A stretch of 64,000 bases of DNA from Polaromonas sp. JS666 (GTDB lineage: Bacteria; Pseudomonadota; Gammaproteobacteria; Burkholderiales; Burkholderiaceae_C): NCBI RefSeq assembly GCF_900103405.1, contig NZ_FNHX01000016.1:1-64000 (forward strand), in the 5' to 3' direction. This document shows positions 7,439 through 15,331 of the stretch, piece after piece (the first letter of the stretch is position 1; the number at the start of each line of letters is the position of its first letter). Made by a program: the position numbers and the translations under genes. A model generated the notes under the pieces. It was not told the origin of the DNA and searched no databases. It saw only the letters and a list, made by a program, of their open reading frames with translations.

Positions 7439-9268
7439 ATGGCGACTCTTATTCCCTCGATCGGTAGCTGCATCTCCCGGATGACCAACGGCGAGAAGCG
7501 ATTGGCGGAGCGGCTGGAGCAAAAGCTCGACGACGACTATTTGCTCTGGTACGACGTACCGGTTGGTCCCAAGTACGCACACCCTGATTTTGTGGTGATG
7601 CACCCCCGGCGCGGCTTGATGGTGTTGGAGGTTAAAGACTGGCGGCTGAGCACCATCCTGCGAGCCGACAAACAGACCTGGGAAATCCTTCAAGACGGTA
7701 TTCCCAAAAATGTCCTGAGCCCTCTGGAGCAGGCGCGCCAACATACACACCAGGTGATCGATGCCTTACAGCGCGACAAACAGCTGGTGCACGAAGACGG
7801 CAGATACAAAGGCAAGCTGGCCTTTCCGTGGAGCTACGGCGTAGTATTTACCGGCATTACCCGTAAGCAGTTCGATGATGCAGAACTCGGCAATGCCATA
7901 GAACCTCACCGCGTGATCTGCCAGGACGAGATGCTGGAGTCGGTGAGCGCGGAAGAGCTTCAAAGCCGGCTATGGGACATGTTCCCCTACATGATGGGCG
8001 GCGTCATGTCGCTGCCGCAACTGGACCGCGTGCGCTGGATCATGTTTCCCGAAGTACGCGTGCAAACGCAGGGCGCACTCTTCAACGACAGTGATGAAGA
8101 AGCCGAGTTGCCCGACATCATGCGCGTGATGGATTTACAGCAAGAGCAACTTGCCCGCAGCCTAGGCGACGGCCATCGTGTGATTCACGGCGTGGCCGGC
8201 TCAGGCAAGACCATGATCCTCGGTTACCGCGCCGAATACCTTGCCAAGGCACATACACCAACGTCAAAGCCCATCCTCGTCCTGTGTTTCAACGAGCCGC
8301 TGGGCGTAAAGCTCCACAGCGTGATGAACGCCAAAGGTTTGAGCGGCAAGGTGCACGTGCGTCACTTCCATAAGTGGTGCCGCGACCAATTGGTAGCTTT
8401 TGGGCAAACCCTGCCGGGACAGCTGGGCCGCAATCAGTTTGTGGAAGAGCTGGTGCAGCGTGTAATTAACGCTGTAGACCGCAAGCACATTCCAGGTGGC
8501 CAGTACCAGGCGGTCATGATTGACGAGGGCCACGACTTTGCGCCTGAATGGCTCAAGCTCATCACGCAGATGGTCGACCCGGCCACCAACAGCTTGCTAC
8601 TGCTCTTTGACGATGCGCAAAGCATTTACGACCGCAGCCGCAGCCGCAGCAAACAGTTCAGCTTCAAAAGTGTGGGCGTGCAAGCACAAGGCCGCACCAC
8701 CATCCTGAAAATCAACTACCGCAACACCAAGCAGATCCTGCAAACCGCCAATCTGATTGCCGCCGATTTGCTGACTGCGGACGATCGGGATGACGACGGC
8801 ATTCCGCTGCTCAAGCCCATCAGCTGCGGCCGCGATGGCGAAGCGCCGCTCATCATTCGCTTACCCACGCTGCGCGATGAAGCATTCGCCATTGCCGACC
8901 ACCTAGCCAACTCCCACAAAGACGGCTTTGCCTGGGGAGATATGGCAGTACTGTGCGCGGACACGAAGACACGCGACCTGTGCGCACAGGCGCTGGCGCA
9001 ACGCAAGCTGCCCGTGGAGAACCGGCTTGGCCCTGGAGACTTCGACCCCACCAGCAACAAGATCAAGGTCATGACCATGAAGGTTAGCAAGGGTTTGGAG
9101 TTCCCCGTGGTCGCGTTACTCGGCGTGGGGAACATGCCCGCGCCAGGGGAAGACGAGAAGGAGGCAGCGCGGGTGTTTTATGTCGGCGCCACGAGGGCGA
9201 CACAAGCACTGCTAATCACATTAAGTGGCACCGCGAATTTTGCAAAACGACTCACGACACAAAATTAG
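7439..9268 (+). CDS. NERD nuclease-UvrD/Rep-like helicase fusion
   Basis: A 609-residue protein. Residues about 15-130 are a NERD nuclease-related domain with the PD-(D/E)XK-type signature PDFVVMHPRRGLMVLEVKDW (Asp50, Glu64, Lys66). From about 235 a superfamily 1 helicase core follows: Walker A GVAGSGKT (Lys257), Walker B MIDEGHDF (Asp362-Glu363), LKINYRNT, KVMTMKVSKGLEFPVVAL near the end (motif V) and YVGATRA (motif VI). It should bind and translocate on DNA with ATP, and may nick or cut it. The MATLIPSIGSC start agrees with the family as I remember it. It leads a four-gene cassette (gap 9 bp to the next gene). Sampled GC is about 60%, below its neighbours. Confidence 0.88.
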   Translation: MATLIPSIGSCISRMTNGEKRLAERLEQKLDDDYLLWYDVPVGPKYAHPDFVVMHPRRGLMVLEVKDWRLSTILRADKQTWEILQDGIPKNVLSPLEQARQHTHQVIDALQRDKQLVHEDGRYKGKLAFPWSYGVVFTGITRKQFDDAELGNAIEPHRVICQDEMLESVSAEELQSRLWDMFPYMMGGVMSLPQLDRVRWIMFPEVRVQTQGALFNDSDEEAELPDIMRVMDLQQEQLARSLGDGHRVIHGVAGSGKTMILGYRAEYLAKAHTPTSKPILVLCFNEPLGVKLHSVMNAKGLSGKVHVRHFHKWCRDQLVAFGQTLPGQLGRNQFVEELVQRVINAVDRKHIPGGQYQAVMIDEGHDFAPEWLKLITQMVDPATNSLLLLFDDAQSIYDRSRSRSKQFSFKSVGVQAQGRTTILKINYRNTKQILQTANLIAADLLTADDRDDDGIPLLKPISCGRDGEAPLIIRLPTLRDEAFAIADHLANSHKDGFAWGDMAVLCADTKTRDLCAQALAQRKLPVENRLGPGDFDPTSNKIKVMTMKVSKGLEFPVVALLGVGNMPAPGEDEKEAARVFYVGATRATQALLITLSGTANFAKRLTTQN

Positions 9269-9277
9269 AGGGAAAAA

Positions 9278-10357
9278 ATGGCAACCATACCGAAAGACCG
9301 TTTCCGACAATTGCTCGCGCAAATAAGGCAAAAATACTCTCTAAGCGAGCTGAGGGCGATTCTCAAAGAAGAAGGATTGGTCACTGCTGTTGGTTGGGAT
9401 CAATTAGCTGAGCGATTTGAGGAGGGAGATGCCGCCCTGCAAATCAAGGGAGAAAAAATTCTCAAGCAGATTCATGGTGACCTAATTTTGGGGGGAACCA
9501 AGGATGTTCATATTTTTGATCTTCAGAAGGGAGAGGCATCTAAGATTGCTGAAGTTCTAAAAGACATCGAGCCTGCCTCGCCCAGCTACGGAGCAATTTA
9601 TCCGTTGGCATTGTCAGAAACAGCTCTTCGCGAGCTTCCTTATGACTATGAATTGGCCGGCAAAGTGGCGTACCCGAATGGCGATATCTCGTTGGTCTAC
9701 TGCGCAAAAAGGACCGTTGAAGAACAGGTGCGATACGGCACAAACGAGGTTGCCGCTGCGGTACGTGATGCCTTTGCTGGCTTCGATGAGTTTATTGCGA
9801 TCCGCAAGATGGACTTTCAAGTATTCGACGTTCTGACTGTGCGCCCCAAACTCGATCGAATTGAAATTTTGATTGATTACCCGGATCGAATTCGAGGACC
9901 GGAAACATCTGAGGGGCGCTGCCTCTCAATACTGGGGCGTACAGTGACGCTAGTCCCAAGCTTAAACTCCACCTACGAACACAATAAACCGCTAAACCTC
10001 CTTGCCTGCATAAATAATCTTTATCAGAAAAAAAACGAGGGTCGCGTCTCTCGCCTTCTTTTCCGATCCCCAACGGACTCCGTAAAAAAGGAATCGATGA
10101 CTTCATCAAAGGATCTGCGAATCGAAACTTTTCACGCTGCAGGAGTCGTGGCAGTTGGCACAATCACTCCTTACGATGTCACTGTAACTTGGGACAAACT
10201 TATTGGCGTGCAGGGAACAGTGGGAGTGCGGGTTGGCACTCCGATATCCAGCTTGTCTTCCGAAGAGCCTTACGTGAGAACTGCACGAATCTTTGATGCT
10301 CGATCAGATGCGGCAATTCTTGCTGTCGTAAATAAGCTCGTTAGCTATTCAACCTAA
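9278..10357 (+). CDS. Unrecognised protein of the nuclease-helicase cassette
   Basis: A 359-residue protein that I do not recognise. It starts after AGAGGGAAAA. The first ~75 residues are mostly helical and charged (FRQLLAQIRQKYSLSELRAILKEEG, then KGEKILKQI). A mixed alpha/beta body follows (DVHIFDL, NGDISLVYCAKR, DRIEILIDYPDRI), ending with a beta-rich stretch (GTVGVRVGTPISSL) and a short helix. No catalytic motif, signal peptide or membrane segment is visible. The size, mixed fold and place between a helicase and two small proteins would suit a sensor or adaptor, which is inference. One sampled 60-base line gives about 43% GC, far below the host genes, so it was probably acquired by transfer. 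Confidence 0.7.
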   Translation: MATIPKDRFRQLLAQIRQKYSLSELRAILKEEGLVTAVGWDQLAERFEEGDAALQIKGEKILKQIHGDLILGGTKDVHIFDLQKGEASKIAEVLKDIEPASPSYGAIYPLALSETALRELPYDYELAGKVAYPNGDISLVYCAKRTVEEQVRYGTNEVAAAVRDAFAGFDEFIAIRKMDFQVFDVLTVRPKLDRIEILIDYPDRIRGPETSEGRCLSILGRTVTLVPSLNSTYEHNKPLNLLACINNLYQKKNEGRVSRLLFRSPTDSVKKESMTSSKDLRIETFHAAGVVAVGTITPYDVTVTWDKLIGVQGTVGVRVGTPISSLSSEEPYVRTARIFDARSDAAILAVVNKLVSYST

Positions 10358-10359
10358 CC

Positions 10360-10779
10360 ATGGCGACTACCGCCCAACTGTTAGATCGTCTGGAGCGAAC
10401 GTTCGGAGTGGGCACCGAGCGCTTAATCGCCATTTCACTCCTCGATTTTCTCGCTGCTCATGCGGGAACGTCCCATATTAACTTGCAGTTGGTGCGTCAG
10501 CTAACGCCGCAAGCCGAGTCCGGAAATCTTGATCACGTAATTTTGCGCACGTTGCAGTTTCTCGCTGGAGACGCAATCGGCATTTTGGACACCAGGTTTG
10601 AAATCTTTGATGAAGACCAGCACCCCCATGGGCTGGAGAAAAGCATGGTCAAAGAAGCTCTCTCATCACAAATAAATCCACTAACTGGAGACGCAGATCC
10701 AGAAGTGTCGAGAAAAATTTATATGTTCTTCACTCCAGTGCCGGAAGCCTTGAGTTTGCTTTCCGAACTGCCCCGGTAG
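10360..10779 (+). CDS. Small unrecognised protein of the nuclease-helicase cassette
   Basis: A 139-residue, largely helical soluble protein, not recognised. It begins two bases after the stop of the preceding gene, with no separate ribosome binding site, so translation is probably coupled. The N-terminal half (LLDRLERTFGVGTERLIAISLLDFLAAH) looks like helix pairs. The rest is acidic (FEIFDEDQHPHGLEKSM), with FFTPVPEALSLL near the end. The tight spacing argues for a dedicated partner of the 359-residue protein, perhaps forming a complex. Sampled GC is about 55%. Confidence 0.65.
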   Translation: MATTAQLLDRLERTFGVGTERLIAISLLDFLAAHAGTSHINLQLVRQLTPQAESGNLDHVILRTLQFLAGDAIGILDTRFEIFDEDQHPHGLEKSMVKEALSSQINPLTGDADPEVSRKIYMFFTPVPEALSLLSELPR

Positions 10780-10791
10780 AACAGATTCAAT

Positions 10792-11463
10792 ATGCAAGCT
10801 TCCTTTTCCTTAGCCGCAGTGGAAGAAGCCGCCAAGAACGACTTCTACGTAGCAAATCTGTTGCGGCGAGTTACCGTTTCGACGTACGACGAATTTCTTG
10901 ATGTTTTGTATGACGACGTAAAGCTAGTTATCGAACGACTGGAGGATAACCCTCAGAACTACCCTGACGAATCAGAAGACGCGACGACACAACGCATAGC
11001 CGACATTCTTTGGGGTATGCAGTATGACGCCAGCCATAACACTCAAGCCGGTGGAAATGTTGACCTCACTGTAAGTAACCCACGGAGGCAGTTCAAATGG
11101 ATTGCAGAGGCGAAGAAGTTTGCCGATATCGGGGATATGCGTGAAGGATATCTTCAACTAGCCACCAGATATCGGCCTGGAATGGCACCCGGCGGAGTGA
11201 TGTACGGAGGACTTATCGGATACCTACACCGACCGAACGCTGCCGAACATATTAGGAGCTGGAGAGATGCTTTCGCAAGCCTACCAGTGGCAAGTGGGAA
11301 CGTCTTAGCAGACTGCGCTCGTCGATACGCGCTTGGATTCAATTCAGAGCACAATCATCAAACCTTTGGTATCCCATTGCGTGTTTGGCACACATGCGTC
11401 GTCCTTCACTTTGCGCCCGAAGACAGAAGCGGTCGCACGGCCAAGCGATACAAAGCCAAGTAG
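10792..11463 (+). CDS. Putative PD-(D/E)XK nuclease of the cassette
   Basis: A 223-residue protein. The middle carries a restriction-endonuclease-like core: a helix with acidic residues (DESEDATTQRIADIL, 59-73), GGNVDLTV (Asp91), a strand ending WIAEAKKF (Glu106, Lys108) and then a helix with QLATRY (Gln122, Tyr127). That is the D...ExK...Q pattern of PD-(D/E)XK enzymes. I recall a wider group with a GG(N/H)xD...W(I/L)xEAK...Q(L)xTRY signature, but cannot name it. The N-terminal ~50 residues are helical, and the C-terminus carries basic residues. Last gene of the cassette, 12 bp after the previous one. DNA cleavage is inferred from the motif only; sampled GC about 50%. Confidence 0.7.
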   Translation: MQASFSLAAVEEAAKNDFYVANLLRRVTVSTYDEFLDVLYDDVKLVIERLEDNPQNYPDESEDATTQRIADILWGMQYDASHNTQAGGNVDLTVSNPRRQFKWIAEAKKFADIGDMREGYLQLATRYRPGMAPGGVMYGGLIGYLHRPNAAEHIRSWRDAFASLPVASGNVLADCARRYALGFNSEHNHQTFGIPLRVWHTCVVLHFAPEDRSGRTAKRYKAK

Positions 11464-11603
11464 AGGCCTCAGGGTATGAGCGACGGAGTGTGAGAGGCCG
11501 GTTCATTTGGATTTTCATTTTTTTTGAATAGCTAAGCCAACCTACCTAGCGGGGTCACATACAGTCGGCCATTCCAACCGAAGTTTCGCCCAAGATCGAC
11601 CTC

Positions 11604-12353
11604 ATGCCCCACGCCGTCTCCCGCCTGCGCACAGCCCGCCTGGCGCGCGCCTCCAAACCTTTTTTAGCCCGTGGCGGGCCGCGCAACGTTCGTTGTGCCG
11701 GCTGCCGGCTGGTGCCCAGCCATTGCATGTGTGCTTTGCGGCCGGTGACGCCGGCTGTCAATGCCGGTGTGTGCCTGGTGATGGCGGATATCGAGGCGCT
11801 CAAGCCCAGCAACACGGGCTGGCTGATTGCCGATGTGGTGGCCGACACTTACGCCTTTGGCTGGGCGCGCACCGAAGTCGAGCCCGGCTTGCTGGCTTTG
11901 CTGGCGGACCCGCAGTGGCAACCTTATCTGGTCTTCCCCGGCGAGTTTGTGGCGGCGGAGCGGGTGGTGACGGAGTTGCCGGCCAGCATCGCTTCAGCCG
12001 ATGGCAGCAACAAACACAAAGCCAAACGCCCGCTGTTTGTGCTGCTGGACGCGACCTGGCCCGAAGCGCGAAAAATGTTTCGCAAAAGCCCTTACCTGAA
12101 TCATTTGCCGGTGCTGAGTTTGCAGAGCGAGCAGCTGTCGCGCTACAAGCTCAGGCGCTCGCAGCGCGATGAACATTTCTGTACCTCGGAAGTCGCGGCT
12201 TTGTGTTTTGCGCTGGCCGGTGAGGCGCAGGTGGCCGAGACGCTGGAGGCTTATCTCGACGTGTTCACGAATCACTATTTAAAAGCCAAGCAGCAGCAAC
12301 CGCTGGACCTGGAAGACGCGGCGCACCAACGTTTGCGCGGCTTACGTTTGTAG
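11604..12353 (+). CDS. DTW-domain protein, probable tRNA-uridine aminocarboxypropyltransferase
   Basis: A 249-residue DTW-domain protein. The N-terminal cysteine cluster RCAGCRLVPSHCMC (about 30-43) is typical, and the family's signature region reads LLDATWPEARKM (about 150-161) with LDATW in place of DTW. SPYLNHLPVLSL and SRYKLRRSQRDEHFCTSEVAA follow in the expected order. Characterised members transfer the 3-amino-3-carboxypropyl group from S-adenosylmethionine to a uridine in tRNA (acp3U). The C-terminus (NHYLKAKQQQPLD) is also usual for the family. It borders the transferred cassette on its right and is a normal-GC chromosomal gene, so it marks the edge of the insertion. Confidence 0.85.
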   Translation: MPHAVSRLRTARLARASKPFLARGGPRNVRCAGCRLVPSHCMCALRPVTPAVNAGVCLVMADIEALKPSNTGWLIADVVADTYAFGWARTEVEPGLLALLADPQWQPYLVFPGEFVAAERVVTELPASIASADGSNKHKAKRPLFVLLDATWPEARKMFRKSPYLNHLPVLSLQSEQLSRYKLRRSQRDEHFCTSEVAALCFALAGEAQVAETLEAYLDVFTNHYLKAKQQQPLDLEDAAHQRLRGLRL

Positions 12354-12431
12354 ACAAGTCTCGGGTGGCGAACACTGGCAGGCCGGCGCCTGCCCGGCGC
12401 ACAATGGTGGCCCTTCGAAAGGGTCACGCCC

Positions 12432-13028
12432 ATGGTGAACGAAGCCTCTTCCTCATCTTCTTCTTTCCGGACGATCTGCTGGCAGCCCACATGGAACCCG
12501 GCTTCGCGAGGCCTGGGGCTGGAGCATTTGCTGCTGGCACAAGGCCAGGCTGACAGCGTGGTGCTTGCGGTCGACGAACACCAGCAGCCCTTTCGCCTGG
12601 CCTACCGGCTCTACTGGGACGAGGCCTGGCAGCTTCGCAGTGCTGATTTTTTTGTAGCCAAAGCCGGCATCAACCGGCTGCTGAGCCTGCGCACGGACGG
12701 CAAGGGTCATTGGCAGGATGGCGAGGGCCGGCCCCTGGCCGAACTGGACGGATGCCTGGACATCGACATCTGGCCGACGCCGTTGACCAACAGCTTTCCT
12801 ATCCTTCGTGAGCCCATGGCCGTGGGGGAGCGGCGCAGCTTCCGCATGGCCTGGGTTGACGGGACTGCCTTGACGGTGAAGGCCCAGGCACAGGCCTACA
12901 CACGCGTGGGCGAGAGGCTCTACCTTTTTGAGAGCCTCGATGGGAGCGGCTTCAAGGCCGAACTGCGGGTGGATGAAGACGGCCTGGTGCTGGACTACCC
13001 GGGCTTGTTTCGGCGCGTGAAGGCCTGA
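12432..13028 (+). CDS. Putative glycolipid-binding protein (DUF1089/PF06475-like)
   Basis: A 198-residue soluble protein. After a Ser-rich start it shows the family pattern of beta strands: ICWQPTWNPASRGLGLEHLLLAQGQADSVVL, then FRLAYRLYWDEAWQLRSADFF, DGCLDIDIWPTPLTNSFPILR and the end VDEDGLVLDYPGLFRRV. The combination C-D-I-D-I-x-x-TP-x-TN-x-x-PIRR-like and the final YPGLF are the strongest markers. Family members bind glycolipid in structural work on a Pseudomonas homologue, but the biological role is not established. It is in the same direction as its neighbours, with gaps of 78 and 106 bp. Confidence 0.75.
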   Translation: MVNEASSSSSSFRTICWQPTWNPASRGLGLEHLLLAQGQADSVVLAVDEHQQPFRLAYRLYWDEAWQLRSADFFVAKAGINRLLSLRTDGKGHWQDGEGRPLAELDGCLDIDIWPTPLTNSFPILREPMAVGERRSFRMAWVDGTALTVKAQAQAYTRVGERLYLFESLDGSGFKAELRVDEDGLVLDYPGLFRRVKA

Positions 13029-13134
13029 AATACTGAGACAGGCGTTCGCCCTTGCACCCGGGCGCGCGAGCCGGTAAGGGCTGCGCGCGCCGCTGTAATA
13101 CAGTCACTGGCTTATCTACCCACCGCAGGACCTC

Positions 13135-14040
13135 ATGCGCCCAAGCTTCTTTTTTGCTCCTTCCGCAACCCTTGCCACCTTCACCCTGAGCTTGCTGCCC
13201 TTCGCCGCCGCGCAGGCGCTGACCGAGGCCGAGAAGCCCTATGTGGGCGGCTACACCCAAGGCTCGGTGGATTCGCGGGCGCAGCTGATGCTGCTGGACG
13301 ACAACACCTTTTGTTTTGCCTTTATGGGCGGCTCGCTCGACATGCTGGCCGGCGGGCGCTGGAAGGCCGAGGGCAATGGCGTGCGCCTGGAGGAAGTGCG
13401 GCAAATCGGCTCCGTCTTCCCCGCCTTTGGCCGCGCGGCGGTTGAGCAGAAGGCGAGCGTGGCGTTTGACTTTCATGGCAGCTCGCTTTCTGACGCAACG
13501 TCACCGGTGTTTGCCACCTCGGGCGACGAAGCGCTGCCCACCACGATGCGCCCGCTGTTCAACGCCGACCACAACGGCTGGTCTTCAAGCTACAAGCTGC
13601 CGCCCATGCCGGCGGCGCAGGTGCGCTACTTCTACATGGGCGACGTGGAAGGCGATGACATGCGCCAACCCAAGCGGCTGCGCGTGGTGCAGTACCGGCG
13701 TGGCGATGTGAACATGCTGCGCGTGGGCTACAACCGGGCGTTTGGCAGCCCGCCGCTGGACTTGCGCGCCACACTGAAAGACGACGAGGTGCTGCATGTG
13801 GACGGCCGCCGCTTTGGCGTGCGCAAGGAACTGCCCGAAAAAGCGCTGCAAAGGATTCGCAACGCCTGCATACAGCCAGCGCTGGCCGAGGCCAAACGCC
13901 CCAGCGATGAAGAAGCCGCAGAGATAGCGGCCGGACGCGCGACATCCGTGAAACCGCCGCCACTGGTGCCGGTGAAAACTTTTTATCTGCCACTGACGGC
14001 GATACAGGGCGCGCCTTACTTTCCCGGCACGGACAGGTAA
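13135..14040 (+). CDS. Exported protein of unknown function
   Basis: A 301-residue protein not recognised. The first 28 residues are a signal peptide (hydrophobic TLATFTLSLLPFAAAQA, cleavage after AQA). The mature part is a beta-rich domain (about 35-125: YVGGYTQGSVDSRAQLMLLDDNTFCFAFMGGSLDMLAGGRWKA) that reads like a small lipocalin-type or copper-resistance-like barrel module, then a second region with many aromatic and basic residues (RYFYMGDVEGDDMRQPKRLRVVQY) and a Pro-rich C-terminus. An intrinsic terminator follows directly, so it is the last gene of its unit. Confidence 0.65.
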   Translation: MRPSFFFAPSATLATFTLSLLPFAAAQALTEAEKPYVGGYTQGSVDSRAQLMLLDDNTFCFAFMGGSLDMLAGGRWKAEGNGVRLEEVRQIGSVFPAFGRAAVEQKASVAFDFHGSSLSDATSPVFATSGDEALPTTMRPLFNADHNGWSSSYKLPPMPAAQVRYFYMGDVEGDDMRQPKRLRVVQYRRGDVNMLRVGYNRAFGSPPLDLRATLKDDEVLHVDGRRFGVRKELPEKALQRIRNACIQPALAEAKRPSDEEAAEIAAGRATSVKPPPLVPVKTFYLPLTAIQGAPYFPGTDR

Positions 14041-14051
14041 ACAAGCGATCG

Positions 14052-14079
14052 GCCAGGCTGCTTGCCTGGCTTTTTTTTT
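14052..14079 (+). terminator. Rho-independent terminator
   Basis: GCCAGGC (14052-14058) and GCCTGGC (14064-14070) form a 7-bp stem with a 5-base loop followed by nine T residues. It starts 11 bp after the stop of the exported protein gene. Confidence 0.9.
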
Positions 14080-14490
14080 GCGCGCGGCCTCATTCATCGC
14101 TTGCGCCCGCGCGCCGCGCCGGGCTTGCCGGCCCATGCGCCCAGAAAGTACATCGCAAAAAGCGGCAAAGCGGGCGGGGCGCAGGGCTCGCGCTTGAGCG
14201 GGCGTGGGCTTGTTTCGGCGCGGGCAAGAACGGCGGGCCTGGCGGCCGCCGAAGGGGAAAGGGCGGCGTCAGGGCGGGTTTGGCGTTTTGTCATCCTGGT
14301 GTGTCCGGTTTCAAAAAAGGAAAGGAAAAGGGAAAGCAATAGCGGTGATGGTGGGCGCTGGCTGTCGCCGGGATGTCGCGATGCGTGTTTTGCCGCCGCG
14401 ACATCTCCGCGACAGCGGGGCGGCACAGTGCGTGCAGCCCGGCGGTCCGCCGGCGGCCTTTTTCCAGAAACCGTCCAGGAGGAGTTCCCT
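14080..14490. promoter_or_regulatory. 410-bp gap with a long stem-loop upstream of mipA
   Basis: No convincing gene lies here. The clear feature is a nested inverted repeat at 14361-14416. GCTGTCGC (14361-14368) pairs with GCGACAGC (14409-14416), and GATGTCGCG (14372-14380) pairs with CGCGACATC (14397-14405), leaving a 16-base loop. This gives about 17 bp of stem with a small internal mismatch and repeats the half-site TGTCGC twice on each arm. It ends 74 bp before the mipA start, which has AGGAGG at 14477-14482. It could be an operator for the adjacent two-component regulator or an RNA leader structure. Confidence 0.6.
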
Positions 14491-15285
14491 ATGAAGCGCA
14501 AGTCTGTTGTTGTTCCCGCCGCTGTGGTGTTGCTGTCGGCATTGACGGGCGCGTATGCGCAGCCCAGGCCCGAGCCCGGGGACTCACCCTGGGGCCTGGG
14601 GCTGGGCGTGGCGGCCAGGACCGACATTTACGCGGGGGAAAGCGCCAGGCTTCGCGCGGTGCCGCTGGTCAGCTACCAGGGCGAGAAGTTCTTCTGGCGC
14701 GGGATCAGCGGGGGTTACCACCTGCTCAGCCGCGACGGGTTCACATTCGATGCCACCCTGGGCGCCCGGCTGGGCGGCATCAAGAAAGAGGATTTCGGCG
14801 CGGCCGAGCTTGCAGCCCGGGGCATCAACCGCAGCCTGCTGGAAGACCGCGACAACGGACTGGACCTGGGGATTGCCGGGTCCTTCAAGGGCGGGATGGG
14901 CGTGGTGGAGCTGGCGCTGAAGGCCGATGTGTCGGGCGCCAGCAAGGGCTACGAGGCCTCGGCCAAATACGGCTATCCACTGCAGTGGGGGCCGGCCACG
15001 ATCACGCCCCACGTCGCGGTCAGCCATTACTCCAGCAAGCTGGCCAATTACTACTACGGCACGCTGGATGCGGAAGTGGCGCGGGGTGTGGTGAATTACA
15101 AGCCGGGCAGCGCGGTGATTCCGCGTGTCGGGGTGGACGTGATGCGGCCCTTCGCCGACAAGTGGATTCTGGCGGGCGGCCTGTCTTACAGCGCGCTGCC
15201 GGGCAAGATCCGCAACAGCCCCTTGGTGGACAGGGACGCCAAGGGCGTAACCTCCGTGTTTGTCGGCGTTACCCGGAAATTCTGA
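14491..15285 (+). CDS. mipA: MipA/OmpV-family outer-membrane protein
   Basis: A 264-residue protein with a signal peptide (VVVPAAVVLLSALTGAYAQ). The mature part is made of alternating amphipathic strands: WGLGLGVAARTDIYAGESARLRAVPLVSYQGEKFFWRG near the start and a final GVTSVFVGVTRKF with terminal Phe, the outer-membrane barrel signature. The GLGxxxRPxYxG-like lead and the YPL-x-WGPATITPHVAVSHY stretch are typical of MipA/OmpV. E. coli MipA scaffolds murein enzymes, and homologues are often induced by antibiotics or metals. A response regulator starts 46 bp later, so mipA is probably in one unit with the two-component system. Confidence 0.88.
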   Translation: MKRKSVVVPAAVVLLSALTGAYAQPRPEPGDSPWGLGLGVAARTDIYAGESARLRAVPLVSYQGEKFFWRGISGGYHLLSRDGFTFDATLGARLGGIKKEDFGAAELAARGINRSLLEDRDNGLDLGIAGSFKGGMGVVELALKADVSGASKGYEASAKYGYPLQWGPATITPHVAVSHYSSKLANYYYGTLDAEVARGVVNYKPGSAVIPRVGVDVMRPFADKWILAGGLSYSALPGKIRNSPLVDRDAKGVTSVFVGVTRKF

Positions 15286-15331
15286 AGCCAGCGGGCGCCG
15301 GACCGATAGGGGACCGAGATGAAGGACCGAG

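Noticed and set aside
7439..11463. Assignment of the cassette to a named defence system such as Gabija, Wadjet or a type I restriction system
   Set aside because: Gabija pairs an OLD-type ATPase with a UvrD helicase and has no NERD domain; no methyltransferase, specificity subunit or SMC-like gene is present. The set does not match any I know.
7202..11603. Prophage, integron or IS element carrying the cassette
   Set aside because: No integrase, recombinase, transposase or clear attachment site was seen on either side; only GC content and gene content argue for transfer.
12377..12394. GGCAGGC-CGGC-GCCTGCC hairpin between the DTW and glycolipid-binding genes
   Set aside because: Perfect stem but no T run, and such short GC stems are frequent by chance in this sequence; not called a terminator.
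14094..14287. Possible small minus-strand gene (66 codons) before mipA
   Set aside because: The translation is rich in Pro, Ala and Arg with no domain and no good ribosome site, and the region contains repeated GC-rich words; a shadow is more likely.
14062..14490. N-terminal extension of mipA by 143 codons
   Set aside because: The signal peptide begins at the ATG at 14491 directly after AGGAGG, and the extension would run through a terminator and a long hairpin.
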